Part shown: piece after piece, positions 1 to 11,945 of the stretch
How positions within the stretch are numbered: position 1 is the first letter of the stretch
Layout: every line of letters begins with the position of its first letter
NCBI GenBank assembly: GCA_030686995.1
Contig: CM060707.1
Coordinates: 87,592,472-87,656,471, forward strand
Origin: Artemisia argyi
Lineage: Eukaryota > Streptophyta > Magnoliopsida > Asterales > Asteraceae
Reading direction: 5' to 3'
Length of the DNA: 64,000 nucleotides
Program-made: the position numbers and the translations under genes
The notes under the pieces: model-generated
What the model was told of the DNA's origin: nothing
The model's database searches: none
What the model saw: only the letters and a program-made list of their open reading frames with translations

Positions 1-1001
1 GGGCGAATGTACCCTAAAATTCTGCGTTTTCTGATTTTAAAAGTGCAAGGAATTTAGTGAGTGTTAGGTTATGGTAATGGTTAGTATGGTGTCTAGGAGA
101 TCCATGGTGGCTCATATGAGTCTTAGACATCCATCATATGTGTATTACATGGGTTATAGCTTTGGCTTGACCATGTGTAATGTGGATTTATTTTTGTGTG
201 TTATAGATTGTGGTTTGGTTTTGTGGAAGCTGCAAGGTTTGAGGTGAGTTCATAGTCCCATATTTTTACTTGTTTTAAACTTGGGATGGGAATGATGCTT
301 GTCTTAAATGTTTAAGTTACTGTGATTATGTGTGTGTCAAAAGAGCTTGGACTTATAATGTTATCGTATGCATGCTATGTGTGATTATTTGCTTGTGTGA
401 ATATATATGTGATTCGATTAGGAAGATGCTTATCCTGTTGCTGGCGCATGTGACCTAATTGATGTTGTAATCATTGTGGGATTGGAGGACACGAGTTGTC
501 CTGTTGTAATCATTGTGGGATCGGAGGACACGAGCCGTCCTGTTGTAATCATCGTGGGATCGGAGGACACGAGCCATCCTATTGTTGACTTTGTGTGTGA
601 TTATTGACTTGCAAATACATGTAGCTTATATGATAACTATATTTTATTTGTCCAGCTTTGTTTTATAATCACAGTGGACTGGTTGCCTTGAGAGTGTATG
701 TGTGTCTTAAACCTATGAATCTCACCAACATTATGTTGACGTTTTAAGCATCATTTTCAGGTGAGCATTCTAAGGCTATGATATAAGGAAGTGATTAGAC
801 AAGACCTTAGTTGCATTGGAAGTGGTTTATCTGTTGTGTTTGAAGTTTATCATGTTGTTTTCTTCCGGGTATTGTTATGACACTTTGTGTCTATTCTTTG
901 CCATATTTATTGCATGTAGTTATTCTCTATATAGACACCATGTGTTGTGATGATATCCATGAAGTTACACCCGCGCGTTTCCCCTGTGGCGGGGTGTGAC
1001 A
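1..1001 (+). mobile_element. Ty3/gypsy LTR, 3' part (left end outside window)
   Basis: The sequence ends at 1001 in GGGGTGTGACA, the usual end of this plant LTR type. It is a diverged reverse-complement relative of the solo LTR at 11946-14388. No primer-binding site follows 1001, so this is a 3' LTR or a solo LTR rather than a 5' LTR. It abuts the gag codons of another gypsy element at 1002, showing that it inserted there. The left end and target duplication lie outside the window. It contains three tandem 39-bp repeats and no open reading frame of note. Confidence 0.7.
463..579 (+). repeat. 39-bp tandem repeat, three copies, inside LTR
   Basis: Three head-to-tail 39-bp units start at 463, 502 and 541. 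Each begins TGTTGTAATCAT and contains GGAGGACACGAG. They differ at a few positions only. The repeat lies within the LTR and is not coding. Confidence 0.9.
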
Positions 1002-1650
1002 AGTAGCCTTTACCATACCACAAATTTGAGGAACCAACCCGTTGATATACCTAGCAATACATTTGGGCTCCGGAGTAACCAAATGTTAAACCAACCTAGC
1101 TAGATCATGAAATTTGTCAGTATACTCCAGCTTCTGCATCTCATTATCTGGACAAAACTCCTCGATGATCAACACCTTAAAATCTTCACATGACATAGCA
1201 ATCACAACATCCTTACCCCTAGCCTATTTTTTTAGTATTCCACCAGGTTAGGGCTTTGTTGATTAGGGAACTAGCCGCATACTTCACTTTCTGGAGATCA
1301 GCACATTCACTAATATCCATAACCGACTCCATCTTTTCTATCCACCAGGTAAGTGCTATTGCAAATCCCTTGCCATCAAACTCTTTCGGTCCACAAACGG
1401 TGAACTCCTTAAACGTACACCCCACCTTGCCACTACCACTACCACTACTTCCATCACCACAACCTTTTCCCTTTTCACCCCCGCTACCGTTTACGCTTCT
1501 ACCATTGTTAATGATGTGGTCACCCACTTGAGTGACAATTTCTAGGAGTAGTGCTTTAAGTTGTTGTTGGATGATTGTAGCAAAGTCTGGGGGATTTTCG
1601 GATTTTCTTTTGTTAATGGGTTTGGAGGATTTGCGTGTCTTTGGAGCCAT
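1002..1650 (-). pseudogene. Tekay-like Ty3/gypsy gag fragment
   Basis: The gag start codon is at 1650 on the minus strand (protein begins MAPKTRKSSK). An N-terminal low-complexity Gly/Ser segment is followed by the retrotransposon gag core, with EFDGKGFAIALTWWIEKMES and KVKYAASSLINKALTWWN. After a break near 1219 the gag continues in another frame: MSCEDFKVLIIEEFCP, then FHDLARLV, then RYINGLVPQICGM, with a stop after LARLV. The reading stops at 1002, where another LTR begins. From memory of plant gypsy elements the type is chromovirus (Tekay/Del), and the initiator-Met primer site just upstream fits. Gag would form virus-like particles; this copy is broken and carries no pol in the window. 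Confidence 0.8.
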
Positions 1651-2173
1651 CGTTCTATAAAAGGAAAGGTATTCATATCGGTCTGATGGACGGTGAAAAT
1701 AGGATAAGAACATAATATCAGAATAAAATAAGAATATAATGCCAAAATATGATTGTCTCACTTCAATTTATACATGTTAATACTTCTTGATGCAACAATG
1801 TTCACAAGTCCACGTGTGTTGTGATGCATTTGTAATTACGTTGGCCACCCATAATTATACATGCATGCATTCACACGTGTACTCATTACCAAGGTTACAC
1901 CTGTCAGTGTTAACACTCTAAATAAGCAAATATGAAACCATAAAAGAAACAAAAAGTATAATTCTCTCAAGACCTCCAAGTTCTATATAAAATATACCAT
2001 AAAATAATCCCTTATAAAACAAGTTCTAATAAAATGAAGGGAAGTAAGGGCAAAAGGCAGTCTCATAGATTAATGCACACATAGATACTATGATGCATAC
2101 TACATGAGGAATCTTAGGTTATAGTCTAGGTAAAACTACCTAATTCTCTATAACCAAGGCTCTGATATCATTC
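1651..2173 (-). other. 5' leader and primer-binding site of the Tekay-like element
   Basis: Between the gag start and the LTR lies about 520 bp of untranslated leader. At 2159-2170 the minus strand reads TGATATCAGAGC, one mismatch from the plant initiator-methionine tRNA primer site TGGTATCAGAGC. It sits immediately inside the LTR edge at 2174. This fixes the element as minus-strand, with its 5' LTR to the right. Confidence 0.75.
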
Positions 2174-3498
2174 TGTCATACCCCGCAAAGGCAGAAACTC
2201 GAGGTGTAACAAGAAATGGTATCGTCATAACACATGGTAATAACAATAGAGAATATGCTAAGTGAACAACAACCAATTGTCATTACAACTCCTGAACAAG
2301 CATGGAACTTGTGTCAAGGATGGCCGAAACATAACAACATAATCATATAAAATCAAAGGGTCTTCCCAAAACAGGTAAAATACACAAAACAATGTCATGA
2401 TATCCAATACTAGAAACAAAGTCTCAAAAGCCATAAAAGTAGTCGATAAAGATAAATGCCTAAGGTCTCTTGCTAAACCATGCAAGTAATAAACTCTTTA
2501 AGAATTCTTATTCTCTTCACCTTAAAATGATACTCAAAATTGTCAACATAATATTGGTGAGTTCGTATGTTTAAACCAAAGAAAACTAGGTTGTCATGCA
2601 TAATTGTTTGAGACAGGTGTGCATATAAATAAAGCATAGCACTAAACATACTCACGTATATATATGTTTCTCGAATATACACATGCAATATAACCTCATG
2701 TATATTCAATAAATATCACAACCATTTTACTCTAAAACCCAAACGAGTACCCATGTTTAACCAACCCATTACTACATTTTTTTCCTTTTAAATTTCCAGT
2801 TTGTAAACTTGTTTTTCATGCACACTATTCGACCCCGTAACTCAACGAGACAAAAGAAGATGCTAAATAACCAAATTCCTAACTCACTAACACTCACACA
2901 TTTATTTCACTCATCCTACCCAGCTTTATATCTCGTTATATATGCATGCAAACAGTTTGTATCGACATACACACGACACAAATTTACGAGCCGAGACATA
3001 TCATCAAACCAAGACCAAAAGACCCATGCACTAAGCCAATCCATTACCCGAATCATACCCTTTTACTTCAGTTTGCAACAAGTTTTTAGACCACATTAGA
3101 CTACCCATAACTCACGTACCGCACACCCCTCACTCTACCCTTCTTAGATCTGGTCAACGCGCATACTTTTATGGGTGTCTTATCAGGTTTGCAAGTCGTA
3201 TAAAAGTCATATTACAGCAGATTATTAGGGCATGTTTCAGGTTATTTCTAGGTTGAAATAGGCTGAACCAAGACATCAAAGCAATTTAAATACCTGACAT
3301 CAATTAGGTTGTATGGATGTATAGGTTATCATGATTTTACATAGCGTAAAAGTGGTTACAAGACAAGGTTAAAGGCGTGTACTAACACCTGGTCAGAACA
3401 GAATTTAGGTCGACTTATGAGCAGTACATATGATTTGAGGTTTACTATGTATAGCCTTCGTATGTTCCTTATAATGAACAAATATTAGGTTACATGTT
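2174..3498 (-). mobile_element. 5' LTR of the Tekay-like gypsy element, segment 1
   Basis: The plus strand begins TGTCATACCCCGC, the mirror of an LTR end, directly next to the primer site. The first few hundred bases are distantly similar to the start of the solo LTR at 11946 (both contain a stretch resembling CACCTKAAAATGAT and TTGGTGAG). The LTR is split at 3498 by gypsy element A and resumes at 11328/11333. Its outer end could not be located. Confidence 0.65.
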
Positions 3499-4927
3499 TG
3501 ATATGTGGGAGTCGCACCAGGTTTTACCTCTCAAGGGATCTCGAGAAGCTTACAACCCCCACCAGGCAGTGTACCTGATCGTTGTAGTATAGTATAGCGA
3601 CAAGTACAGGGGGATTGATCGTTCAACTCAGGAATAGTGTCGCTAGGATTAGAAATTCTCCTAAACTAGGTCTAAAGGTGAGGGATGATTCTTTTTGTAT
3701 TTTTATATTTTATAAAAGCAAGTAAAATCTCGGGTTTTGGAAGAGTGGGCGGAATTAGTTACTAGCCAACTAACCCAATTAACTAAGTTGCAATCAAAAT
3801 AAAATAACAGAAATGAAAATAAATCTAATTATACTAGTGGTGGAAACAATAATGAGGAAAATTATGTTTACTTAGGTTTCATTACTCCCTAGATATCTTT
3901 TACAGGTTGATAGCTTGTTACAATTGCATGGATGACGGGTCATATTCCTAATACTAGTCGTAGGGCCGTGTACAATATTCCCTAACTCTATAGGATCCTA
4001 CTTCACTCCTATGTCGAGCCATTAGAAGCTCCTAACTTGGGATCATTAAAATTCTTCTATGCATTAAATAAAACCAAAAATCGTAGTACACCTCCGATCA
4101 TGTTTCTTAAAACGTTCAAGCAAGTTTCCAATGGAAGTCTGCCAGTTTCTTAAGCCTAACATCGAATACAATCATCCGTAACAACTATAAACAAACAATC
4201 AACCCATAATCAACATCTAGGTTTCACTACATCTAAGCAAACACAAAAGAAATCTAGCCTAGCATGTTAAATAGAAGACAAGCGTAAGATATAATCAAAC
4301 AACACGTAGATATATTGATTGATTTGAAAGGATACTTATCTCTTATTGAACATGAAAGATTCAAAGGGTTGAAACCCTTGAAAAAGCTGTAAAGTTCAGC
4401 CTAGGGTTTTTCCCTCAAAGTTGCACACTAATGAATGAAATTTGAAATACTATATATAGATTTTACAGGGTGACGGCGTCATGTGTTAAGTTGTGACACC
4501 GTCAACTCACCGCCATAATAGAAATCGTGTTGCCTAGATCTGATTTTGACGTCGTCCTGTGTAAAATTCTTCTGGGCCGTCACTTGTGTTTTAACCCTGA
4601 CGGCCTTGGTGACGCCGTCAGGTCCTATAGTTAAAAATCCTCTGGACCGTCACGTGTATTTTCCACATCCACCTCTTTTGTAACTCTTGACGCCGTCGTT
4701 AAGGAAGTTGTGACGCCGTCAGGTACTGTTCCTAGCAAGGAAAATTAAGACTTTGCCGTTTTCTGCACTTTTATGCTCCAAAAACGTCCAAAATTCTTTC
4801 TTTTCCAGATTTCTCTCCAAAAGTACCTAAAATGACAAAAGGAACGATTTAGGGCAATAATTGATCGAATAATCTCGAAATCAGCCTTAAATAACCCCTT
4901 AAAAGTGGTTCACTTTTCGCATCATCA
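3499..4927 (-). repeat. 3' LTR of gypsy element A
   Basis: This 1,429-bp LTR begins TGATATGTGGGAG on the plus strand and ends ATCATCA at 4927. Its U3 region (about 4460-4730) carries many TGACG/CGTCA motifs, including GTGACGCCGTCAGG twice, and a TATATATAGA box near 4453-4462 on the element's sense strand. The two LTRs of element A differ by many substitutions and small indels by eye, more than those of element B. Confidence 0.9.
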
Positions 4928-4966
4928 AATACCCTTACACTTGAGATTTGCTTGTCCTCAAGCAAA
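4928..4966 (-). promoter_or_regulatory. Polypurine tract and preceding hairpin, element A
   Basis: On the minus strand a hairpin with 8-bp arms TTTGCTTG and CAAGCAAA and loop AGGA (4947-4966) is followed by TCTC and the purine tract AAGTGTAAGGGTATT, which abuts the 3' LTR. The tract would prime plus-strand DNA synthesis. The hairpin is also intact in element C (60046-60065). Confidence 0.7.
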
Positions 4967-5528
4967 TGCGCTTTTATTTTAATCAAAATACAAGTTAGGG
5001 GTCATTTAACACTAATATAAAAGTAATTACAACAAATAATCGTTCCACTAAAGACCAAAGACAAGCACGGAGGTCATACACTAGCACCTCACAAACAGTG
5101 TTTAGATACTCACATCTCTCGGGTGTAATAAAGTATATATCATAATAGGGAAATGGAAAACATCTCTCACTACCTTTCATAGCAAAATAGATTACCATAG
5201 GCTTGGGAAAGGATCAAACCTCCACCACTTGGCGTAAGCACCTAGGAAAAACTATCAAAGAGGTCTTTCAAAGGTTATAACGTTAGGTGTAGGGATATGG
5301 AATACACGGTTTTGTTGGATAAAGGCAATATTTACTTGTGGCGAGTTAATCATCTTGGTTAATTACATGTACAATATGGCGTTGCTAAGTCAAGACTCGA
5401 CTCAACTTAAGCAAATAAATCAAAAATAACAAAAACATAAAACAAACATAGAATGAAACGGGATGGTAGTCCGTATGTTTTTCTCTTTTTGTTTTTCTAT
5501 ACATTTTTTTTCTTTTTCTTAATTTTTC

Positions 5529-5561
<33 letters not shown>

Positions 5562-7411
5562 ATACACTCTTACCCTACCATCCAAAATAATACATCATAG
5601 GGAATGTACATTCTCCTTACACTTGAATTTTTACATACTTTACAATAAACTAATCTAATGACTCGAATTAAGATAATCAAAACACTTAGAGTACTTTTTA
5701 AGATTAACGCACATATGGGGGTAATATATGATGTTCTTCCCCATTACTCCATAACACAAGTACTTTACCCATGAGTCTCAATTGTCCCAAAATAATATGT
5801 ACAAGATATGACTCGACTTAGCAACCATCTAATCAATTAGATAATTAACTAAGGGTTTAAACATGTAACAATAATGCACTAAAGATGAGTGCATATACGG
5901 AAGGCTAAGGCAATTTGGTTGCACATTTGGGTGGGTTGTAACAAATTATTCCTTTAAGTAAGATGCTTAAAGTTAGAAACGAAAAGATAGGCTCGGAGGG
6001 GTGTACTAGGGGTTTCGTGTACTAAAAATGAGTACATCGCTAAGGTGTCAGAAAAATCAATTGAATTTACTAGTCAAGTAATATGACTTAAATGGTCAAG
6101 TAATTATGATACGGTTTTAACACAAGGGTGATCCTAATGCCTCTTATCATGTAGTAAATCCTACTACACGAATGTAGTCTCACTAGCGGTCTCGGAATGC
6201 ATCACTAACGCAAGTTCTAGAATCTAAATGCTACCGGTACACTCATAAGCACTAATAATGAATGCTTTTCCTATCAAATCTAAAGGCGAACCTCACATAT
6301 TTGGGTGGAAAATTTTTCTGAATAGTACGGTTTTGTGCTAGTCATACAACTCCTATCCATGAGATGCTTGCTAAGGCTAAAGCTTCACTCCTAAATGTTG
6401 TAAAAAAATTTAAATTTGGCGCTAAAATTACACTAACAAGTATTTCTCTTAGTTTTATTACACACCTACCATCAAACAAACAAACTCAAGTGCAATAGTA
6501 TCCTATAAGGTATCATCATTTACCCTCCCCTTACAGTTAGGATGAACATTGTCCCCAATGTTCAATTAAAGAATGTAAAAGTAAAACAGGTAAAAGAATG
6601 AAAGCAAATACTCACCTGATTCGTTCGATGTGGATAGTGTGGCAACAAGGTTAGATATTCCTCCAAGAAAATGAACATTAAAAGCTTCCCTTCCAGAAAT
6701 ATAAATCATCTTCTTGTCATATATAACCTGTTAAACCTGAGAAAACAAACAAGGCAACCTCGCGTAAAATCGGTGGCAATCTATATATACTAACAAGTCC
6801 TAGAAAGAAATTTAAGATATAATGCTTGTGGAATGAATGTTTGCAGATTTCTTGGAGTTTATAAAACTAAAGAATTAACAAAAACTTTAAGACTCCGTTA
6901 GAAAAACAAAACTCGCAAAATTTCCAGAATTTTACACGTGACGCCGTCAGGTATTAATTCCTGACGCCGTCAGAAGTGACCTGTAGAAATCTTTACGTTA
7001 AGTTTCCGGAAAATTTTTGGAAAAACTTATGTCCTACTTCCTGGAAAATCCTGCAAAACATCATTATGACTCGATACAAGCATTTGACTCTAACAAGTAC
7101 AAATACACATGTTCATTTAATATTGTGGCAAATCAAGATCAATTTCGTTCTTTAAAAACAAATTTATGGTTTCCCCCTTACACTTAGCTTTTGCAAAATA
7201 CCTTTATATGAAGTTAAGATGAAGTTAAACAACAAAATAAAGCATTTTTACAATTTAGTTTGAAACATGATCTACCAACAATAAAAACAAAGCATGCATA
7301 TGGAAACAAATAACATTCAAACAATTAAAAACACACAAAACATGGGTTGCCTCCCAAGAAGAGCTTTTCTTTATTTACGAGTCTTGTAGCTAGACCCAAG
7401 GTTATGGGCAA
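4928..7411 (-). other. Non-coding 3' internal module of gypsy element A
   Basis: About 2.5 kb between the gag-protease stop and the 3' LTR holds no credible gene. The same module occurs in B (33787-36122) and C (60027-62481). It contains, in element sense, the GGGAGGCAACCC motif (7342-7357), four AAGTGTAAGGGG-like purine tracts (7174-7185, 6527-6538, 5613-5624, 4930-4942) and two hairpins (6543-6564; 4947-4966). It also has a 30-base A tract (T run 5530-5559) and a TGACG-type cluster near 6940-6975. Short open frames here are not conserved as protein between copies. Confidence 0.8.
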
Positions 7412-9737
7412 TTACGTGACCTCATCGTTGGTCTCATTCTCTAGGTCATCTCCAATCTTTGTTTTGTATTCCGGACCTAGAAGCAAACATTCCTTGTAGA
7501 AACCAAGTATTCTATTCATGACATAATCCACCCCTCTACGTCTATCCTCATCATTCCTATAGTAAACCGCTTGCTTGTGTTCCTTTTCTATGTTTGATAG
7601 AAGGCGGTATTGTTCAATCTTATAGGGCATTTGGTAAGCAATCTCACCGTTCTCTTCCTTGAATCTAACTATCCCTAGGGACGGGGTCATAACTCATCTT
7701 AGAGGCCTCAACAAATGGTTTTCCGAAGACTACTTGACTTAGGCAATCATCTATTACCGGACGAGTATCCTCTACTATCACAAAGTCGGTAACATAAGTG
7801 AAGTTTCCTACAAAGACATGCAATCCTTTCACTCTTCCTACAAAGTTGCTCATCCTAATTGTGTCGGGCATCATCTTATATCCGAGTTGCATCTTCATTA
7901 CCCAATTATAATAGGTCCTAGTCATGATGTTTATAGGAGACCTAGGATCGATATAAGCTTTCCGCACATGCATATGCCCAATGTTGCATGGTATGTTGAT
8001 GTTAGAGGAATCACCTACTTTAATAAGGGGCGACCCAAGGATGTATGGTGTCTCGGGATCATCGAATAGATCCTTCTGATATTCCCGTTCTTCCTTGGTG
8101 GGCAACTTATCAAAGTGTTCTTCTACGTTTCCTACTTCCTCTGACTTTTCTTCCTTAATATCCTCAACCTCCTTAATCTCATCCCTAGTCTCGGTTTCTA
8201 TTCCAACTTCATCCTTGATACTTTCTTCCATATTCTTGTCTATCGGCTTAATGGTGACAACATTGACAAAGTGAACGTGTTTGGATGATGAGGGGTCCTT
8301 AATTTGGATTCCTCTATTAGCGTCCCTAGTGTATTTCCTAGGTGACAGATGTTTAAAGAGCTTACTAGGACTTTTTATTTTCACATGAGAGGTTGGTTGA
8401 TTCATGATGGTGACAGATTTGACTTCTTTAGCCTGAATCGATTTACTAATAGCGTGCTCTTTAATATCGGTTAACAGATTACAAATCTTGTCATTCATAT
8501 CGGCCTGCTGTAGTCTAAATCGGGTCTCGAGCGTGGAAAGCTGTAATTCTTGAGAGAGAATGAACTTTCGCAAGGCATCTTCATAGCTTTGCTTAGGAGT
8601 GTTCTGAGGTGGAAAATGCTCGGTTTCGAGTGGAGGGGAATCATCGAAGGATATGCTCCGAGTTTGGTATCAACTGAAATTCGGTTTATCTTTCCATGCA
8701 TCATAGGCCTCGCCAAAGTTTTGGGGACCTCGATTAGTGGCGAGCTCTCTATTCTTTGTTTTATCAGCGTGTGACGATGTGAATTCCTGAAAAGCATGCT
8801 TTGGAAGTTCCATGCAGTTATGAATTTCATGAGGGCCATTACACAACTTATACGAAGAAGTGATTTTGTTCACTTGGCTTGAGGGCTTAGGAGCTTCGTA
8901 AGATTTCATGAGAAACTTGACTTAGTCCTCAAGTTCCATGATCCTACAGTCGGGAGTGCTAGAATTGTTCGAAGGCAAAGATATTGCCTTGACCGTTTTG
9001 TTCAAATTACGGGGATCATTCCAACTTTCGTTGTCATAGAGAGCAAGATCTTCTATGAGTTCCTATGATTCTTCCGCACTTAGATCATGTAGCTTGCCAC
9101 CGGCCGATTGGTCAATGGTTCGCCTTGTGGAGAGATCGATATGGTCATAGAAGATTTGGACTTGGAGCCAAAGATCTATGCCATGATGAGGGACTTTTTT
9201 GAGTAAGTCCTTGAAACGAGTCCATGCTTCATAAAGAGTTTCACCTTGACGTTGTTGGAACATCAAGATGTCATTTCTAAGCTTGGTAGTTCTCCCCGGT
9301 GGGAAAAATTGAGCAAGGAAACGAGTGGTGAGATCATCCCATGGGGTGATCGATCCTGCGGGTAAACGTTCAAGCCATTGACTAGCTTGATCACGTAGAG
9401 AGAATTAGAATAGACGTAATCGGGTCGACTCTCTAGTTGTAACATCAAGGTCTATGGAATCTATGATCTTAAGGAAGTCCTTGAGATGTTGATTAGGATC
9501 TTCTGAACGAAGTCCATGGAATGCACATCCGCTTTGCACCAACCGGATGGTGTCGGATCGCAAGGGGGACACATTGGTTCCTTGAGTGAGCTCAATAGTG
9601 TTTCGATAGCCTTGGTGGCTAGGACGGGAATACTCTCCTAAGGTTCGGGGCCTAAGACGTTGGTTTGCTAGTGGTGGGTTTTGTGGGTGGTTTTTTTGTG
9701 GTGGGTTGATGGGTTCAAAGAGGTTACCACCTTCCAT
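7412..9737 (-). pseudogene. gag-protease polyprotein of gypsy element A, broken
   Basis: The ATG is at 9737 (MEGGNLFEPINPPQ). The gag core contains LGEYSRPSHQGYRNTIEL, then GCAFHGLRSEDPNQHLKDF, and continues after a stop with GETLYEAWTRFKDLLKKVPHHG. A knuckle-like KLCNGPHEIHNC follows near 8840, then a Glu-rich linker and a retropepsin-like domain (NIPCNIGHMHVRKAYIDPRS, then FVGRVKGLHVFVGNFTY). The C-terminal tail ends GFYKECLLLGPEYKT and stops at 7412, with no pol. In-frame stops include TAA after RLRLF, TAG after SAEES and TAA after MELED. A one-base insertion in a C-run near 7680 separates the last 92 codons. The protease motif reads D-P-R-S where an Asp-x-Gly triad is expected, so it is probably inactive. 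The element C copy at 62482-64000 is nearly intact and confirms the frame. Confidence 0.88.
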
Positions 9738-9880
9738 GATGTTGGATGGTAAAGGTTACGAACAAAGACACGAAGAAATAAGATAGATTAAGAAAACCTA
9801 AAAATAAAAATAAAATCTTACTAGAAAGGAATCTAACAAGTAGACCTAATAAAAAGAAATCCTAACCTAGACAATAACTA

Positions 9881-9900
9881 TTCCCCGGGCTGCGGCACCA
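9881..9900 (-). other. Primer-binding site of element A (tRNA-Asp type)
   Basis: The minus strand reads TGGTGCCGCAGCCCGGGGAA six bases inside the 5' LTR edge at 9907. It corresponds to the TGGCGCCGTTGCCGGGGA site used by Athila/Tat-type plant gypsy elements. The LTR-to-site spacer is AAGTTT. Confidence 0.8.
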
Positions 9901-9906
9901 AAAACT

Positions 9907-11327
9907 TGATACGTGGGAATTGCACCATGTTTTACCTCTCAAGGGATCTCGAGAAGCTTACAACCCCCACCAGGCAGTGTACCTGATAGTTGTAGTATAG
10001 TATAGTGACAAGTACCGGGGGATTGATCGTTCAACTCAGGAATAGTGTCACTAGGATTACAAAGTCTCTTAAACTAGGTCTAAAGGTGAGGGATGATTCT
10101 TTTTGTATTTTTATATTCTATAAAAGCAAGTAAAATCTCGGGTTTTGGAAGACTGAGCGGAATCCGTTGCTAGCCAACTAACCCAATTAACTAAGATGCA
10201 ATCAAAATAAAATAACAGAAATGAAAATAAATCTAATTATACTAGTGGTGGAAACAATAATGAGGAAAATTGTGTTTACTTAGGTTTCATTACTCCCTAT
10301 ATATCTTTTACAGGTTGATAGCTTGTTACAATTGCATGGATGACAGGTCATATTCCTTAATACTAGTCGTAGGGTCGTGTACAATATTCCCTAACTCTAT
10401 AGGATCCTACTTCACTCCTATATCGAGCCGTTAGAAGTTCATAACATGGGATCATTAAAATTCTCCTACGCATTAAATACAACCAAAAATCGTAGTACAC
10501 CTCCGATCATGTTTCTTAAGACATTCAAGCAAGTTACCAATGGAAGTCTGCCAGTTTTCTTAAGCCTAACATCGAATACAATTATCCGTAACAACTATAA
10601 ACAAACAAACAACCCATAATCAACATCTAGGTTTCACTACATCTAAGCAAACACAAAAGAAATCTAGCCTAGCATGTTAAATAGAAGACAAGTGTAAGAT
10701 ATAATCAAACAACACATAGAGATATTGATTGATTTGAAAGGATACTTATCTCTTATTAAACATGAAAGATTCAAAGGGTTGAAACCCTTGAAAAATATGT
10801 AAAGTTCGGCCTAGGGTTTTTCCCTCAAAGTTGCACACTAATGAATGAAATTTGGAAAACTATATATATATTTTACAGGGTGATGGCGTCATGTGTTAAG
10901 TTTTGACGCCGTCCATAATAGAAATTGTATTGCCTAGATCTGATTTTGACGCCGTCATGTGTAAAATTCTTCTAGGCCGTCACTTGTGTTTTGACCCTGA
11001 CGGCCTTGGTGACGCCATCAGGTCATATAGTTAAGAATCCTCTAGACCGTCACATGTATTTTCCACATCCACCTCTTTTGTAACTCTTAACGCCGTCATT
11101 AAGGAAGTTGTAACGCCGTCAGGTACAGTTCCCAGCAAGGAAAATTAAGACTTTGCCGTTTTCTTCACTTTTATGCTCCAAAAACGTCCAAAATGCTTCC
11201 TTTTCCAGATCTCTCTCCAAAAGTACATAAAATGATAAAAGGAACGATTTAGGTCAATAATTGATCGAATAATCTCGAATTTGGGCTTAAATGACCCCTT
11301 AAAAGTGGTTCACTTTTCGCCTCATCA
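9907..11327 (-). repeat. 5' LTR of gypsy element A
   Basis: This 1,421-bp LTR begins TGATACGTGGGAAT on the plus strand and ends CGCCTCATCA at 11327, followed by the ATGTT target duplication. Relative to the 3' LTR it lacks a short stretch in the TGACG-rich block near 10905. It would hold the promoter of the element, with TATATATA near 10860-10870 on the sense strand. Confidence 0.9.
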
Positions 11328-11945
11328 ATGTTATGTCATTTTCATCATTTCATGCGACCTTATACATATATGTTGCTTATAATCTTATGTGACTAGTTTC
11401 ATTTATATGTTTCTCAAAAATGAACTACATATATATTTACATGTTCTAACTTATACATGTCGTATAACTCGAATTAAAAATTACACAAAGACGATGAGAA
11501 GGAGATACCTTAAGGACGATCAAACGAATCAAAACAAAGATACAAGAACCCAGACCAAACCCTATTCGAGTCAAACCAAAACCCACGATCAAGCGAAACA
11601 GAATCACCAACGATCACCAAGCTACTACGATCACCCTCGCGATCACATCAACGTCCTTGGAGAAATGAGCAGTCGATGTGTAAATGGTTATTAGGGTTTC
11701 TTTGTGTGTGAAACGATTTGTATGTTCAGTTGAGAAAGTTATGAGAAGAGTGGTGGAGATAAAGGCGAAAAATCCGAGTCTTGGGGAAGTATGGATGACT
11801 GAGTCTTCTACTCCTTTTTAAATTTGAGCCCATGAATAATCGTGTACACTTAAAATGAAATTGATCCCATCTTGTAAATTATATAAACGTTTTAGGTATA
11901 GTACTCAAAGTAGTATTTTTTATTCTTATTTTCCATTATAGAACG
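11328..11945 (-). mobile_element. 5' LTR of the Tekay-like element, segment 2 (probable)
   Basis: This is the continuation of the sequence interrupted at 3498: removing element A and one ATGTT copy joins the two sides. The 600-bp stretch has no convincing gene. A 101-codon open frame at 11389-11694 has no recognisable domain and lies in LTR sequence. The segment runs up to the GAACG target copy at 11941-11945 of the solo LTR, and no TG/CA terminus was seen, so its outer end may lie beyond 14393. Confidence 0.5.

Larger units (their letters stand above)
3499..11327 (-). mobile_element. Non-autonomous Ty3/gypsy element A (gag-protease only), complete
   Basis: This is a full 7,829-bp element with a perfect 5-bp target duplication ATGTT at 3494-3498 and 11328-11332. 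The LTRs are 1,429 bp (3499-4927) and 1,421 bp (9907-11327), each TGAT...ATCA. The element reads on the minus strand: 5' LTR at right, tRNA-Asp-type primer site, gag-protease pseudogene 9737-7412, then 2.5 kb of non-coding sequence to the 3' LTR. No reverse transcriptase, RNase H or integrase is present. This layout matches the class called TR-GAG: terminal repeats plus a gag gene, mobilised by enzymes from other elements. It is nested in the LTR of the Tekay-like element. Confidence 0.92.

Noticed and set aside
463..579. CRISPR-like array
   Set aside because: Units are directly adjacent with no spacers, in a plant LTR; it is an ordinary tandem repeat.
5385..5585. Lys-rich 66-codon minus-strand frame
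   Set aside because: It is made by the T30 run and neighbouring T-rich sequence of element A; no conservation as protein.
11389..11694. 101-codon plus-strand frame
   Set aside because: It lies in LTR sequence, has no domain and no homologous frame in related LTRs.
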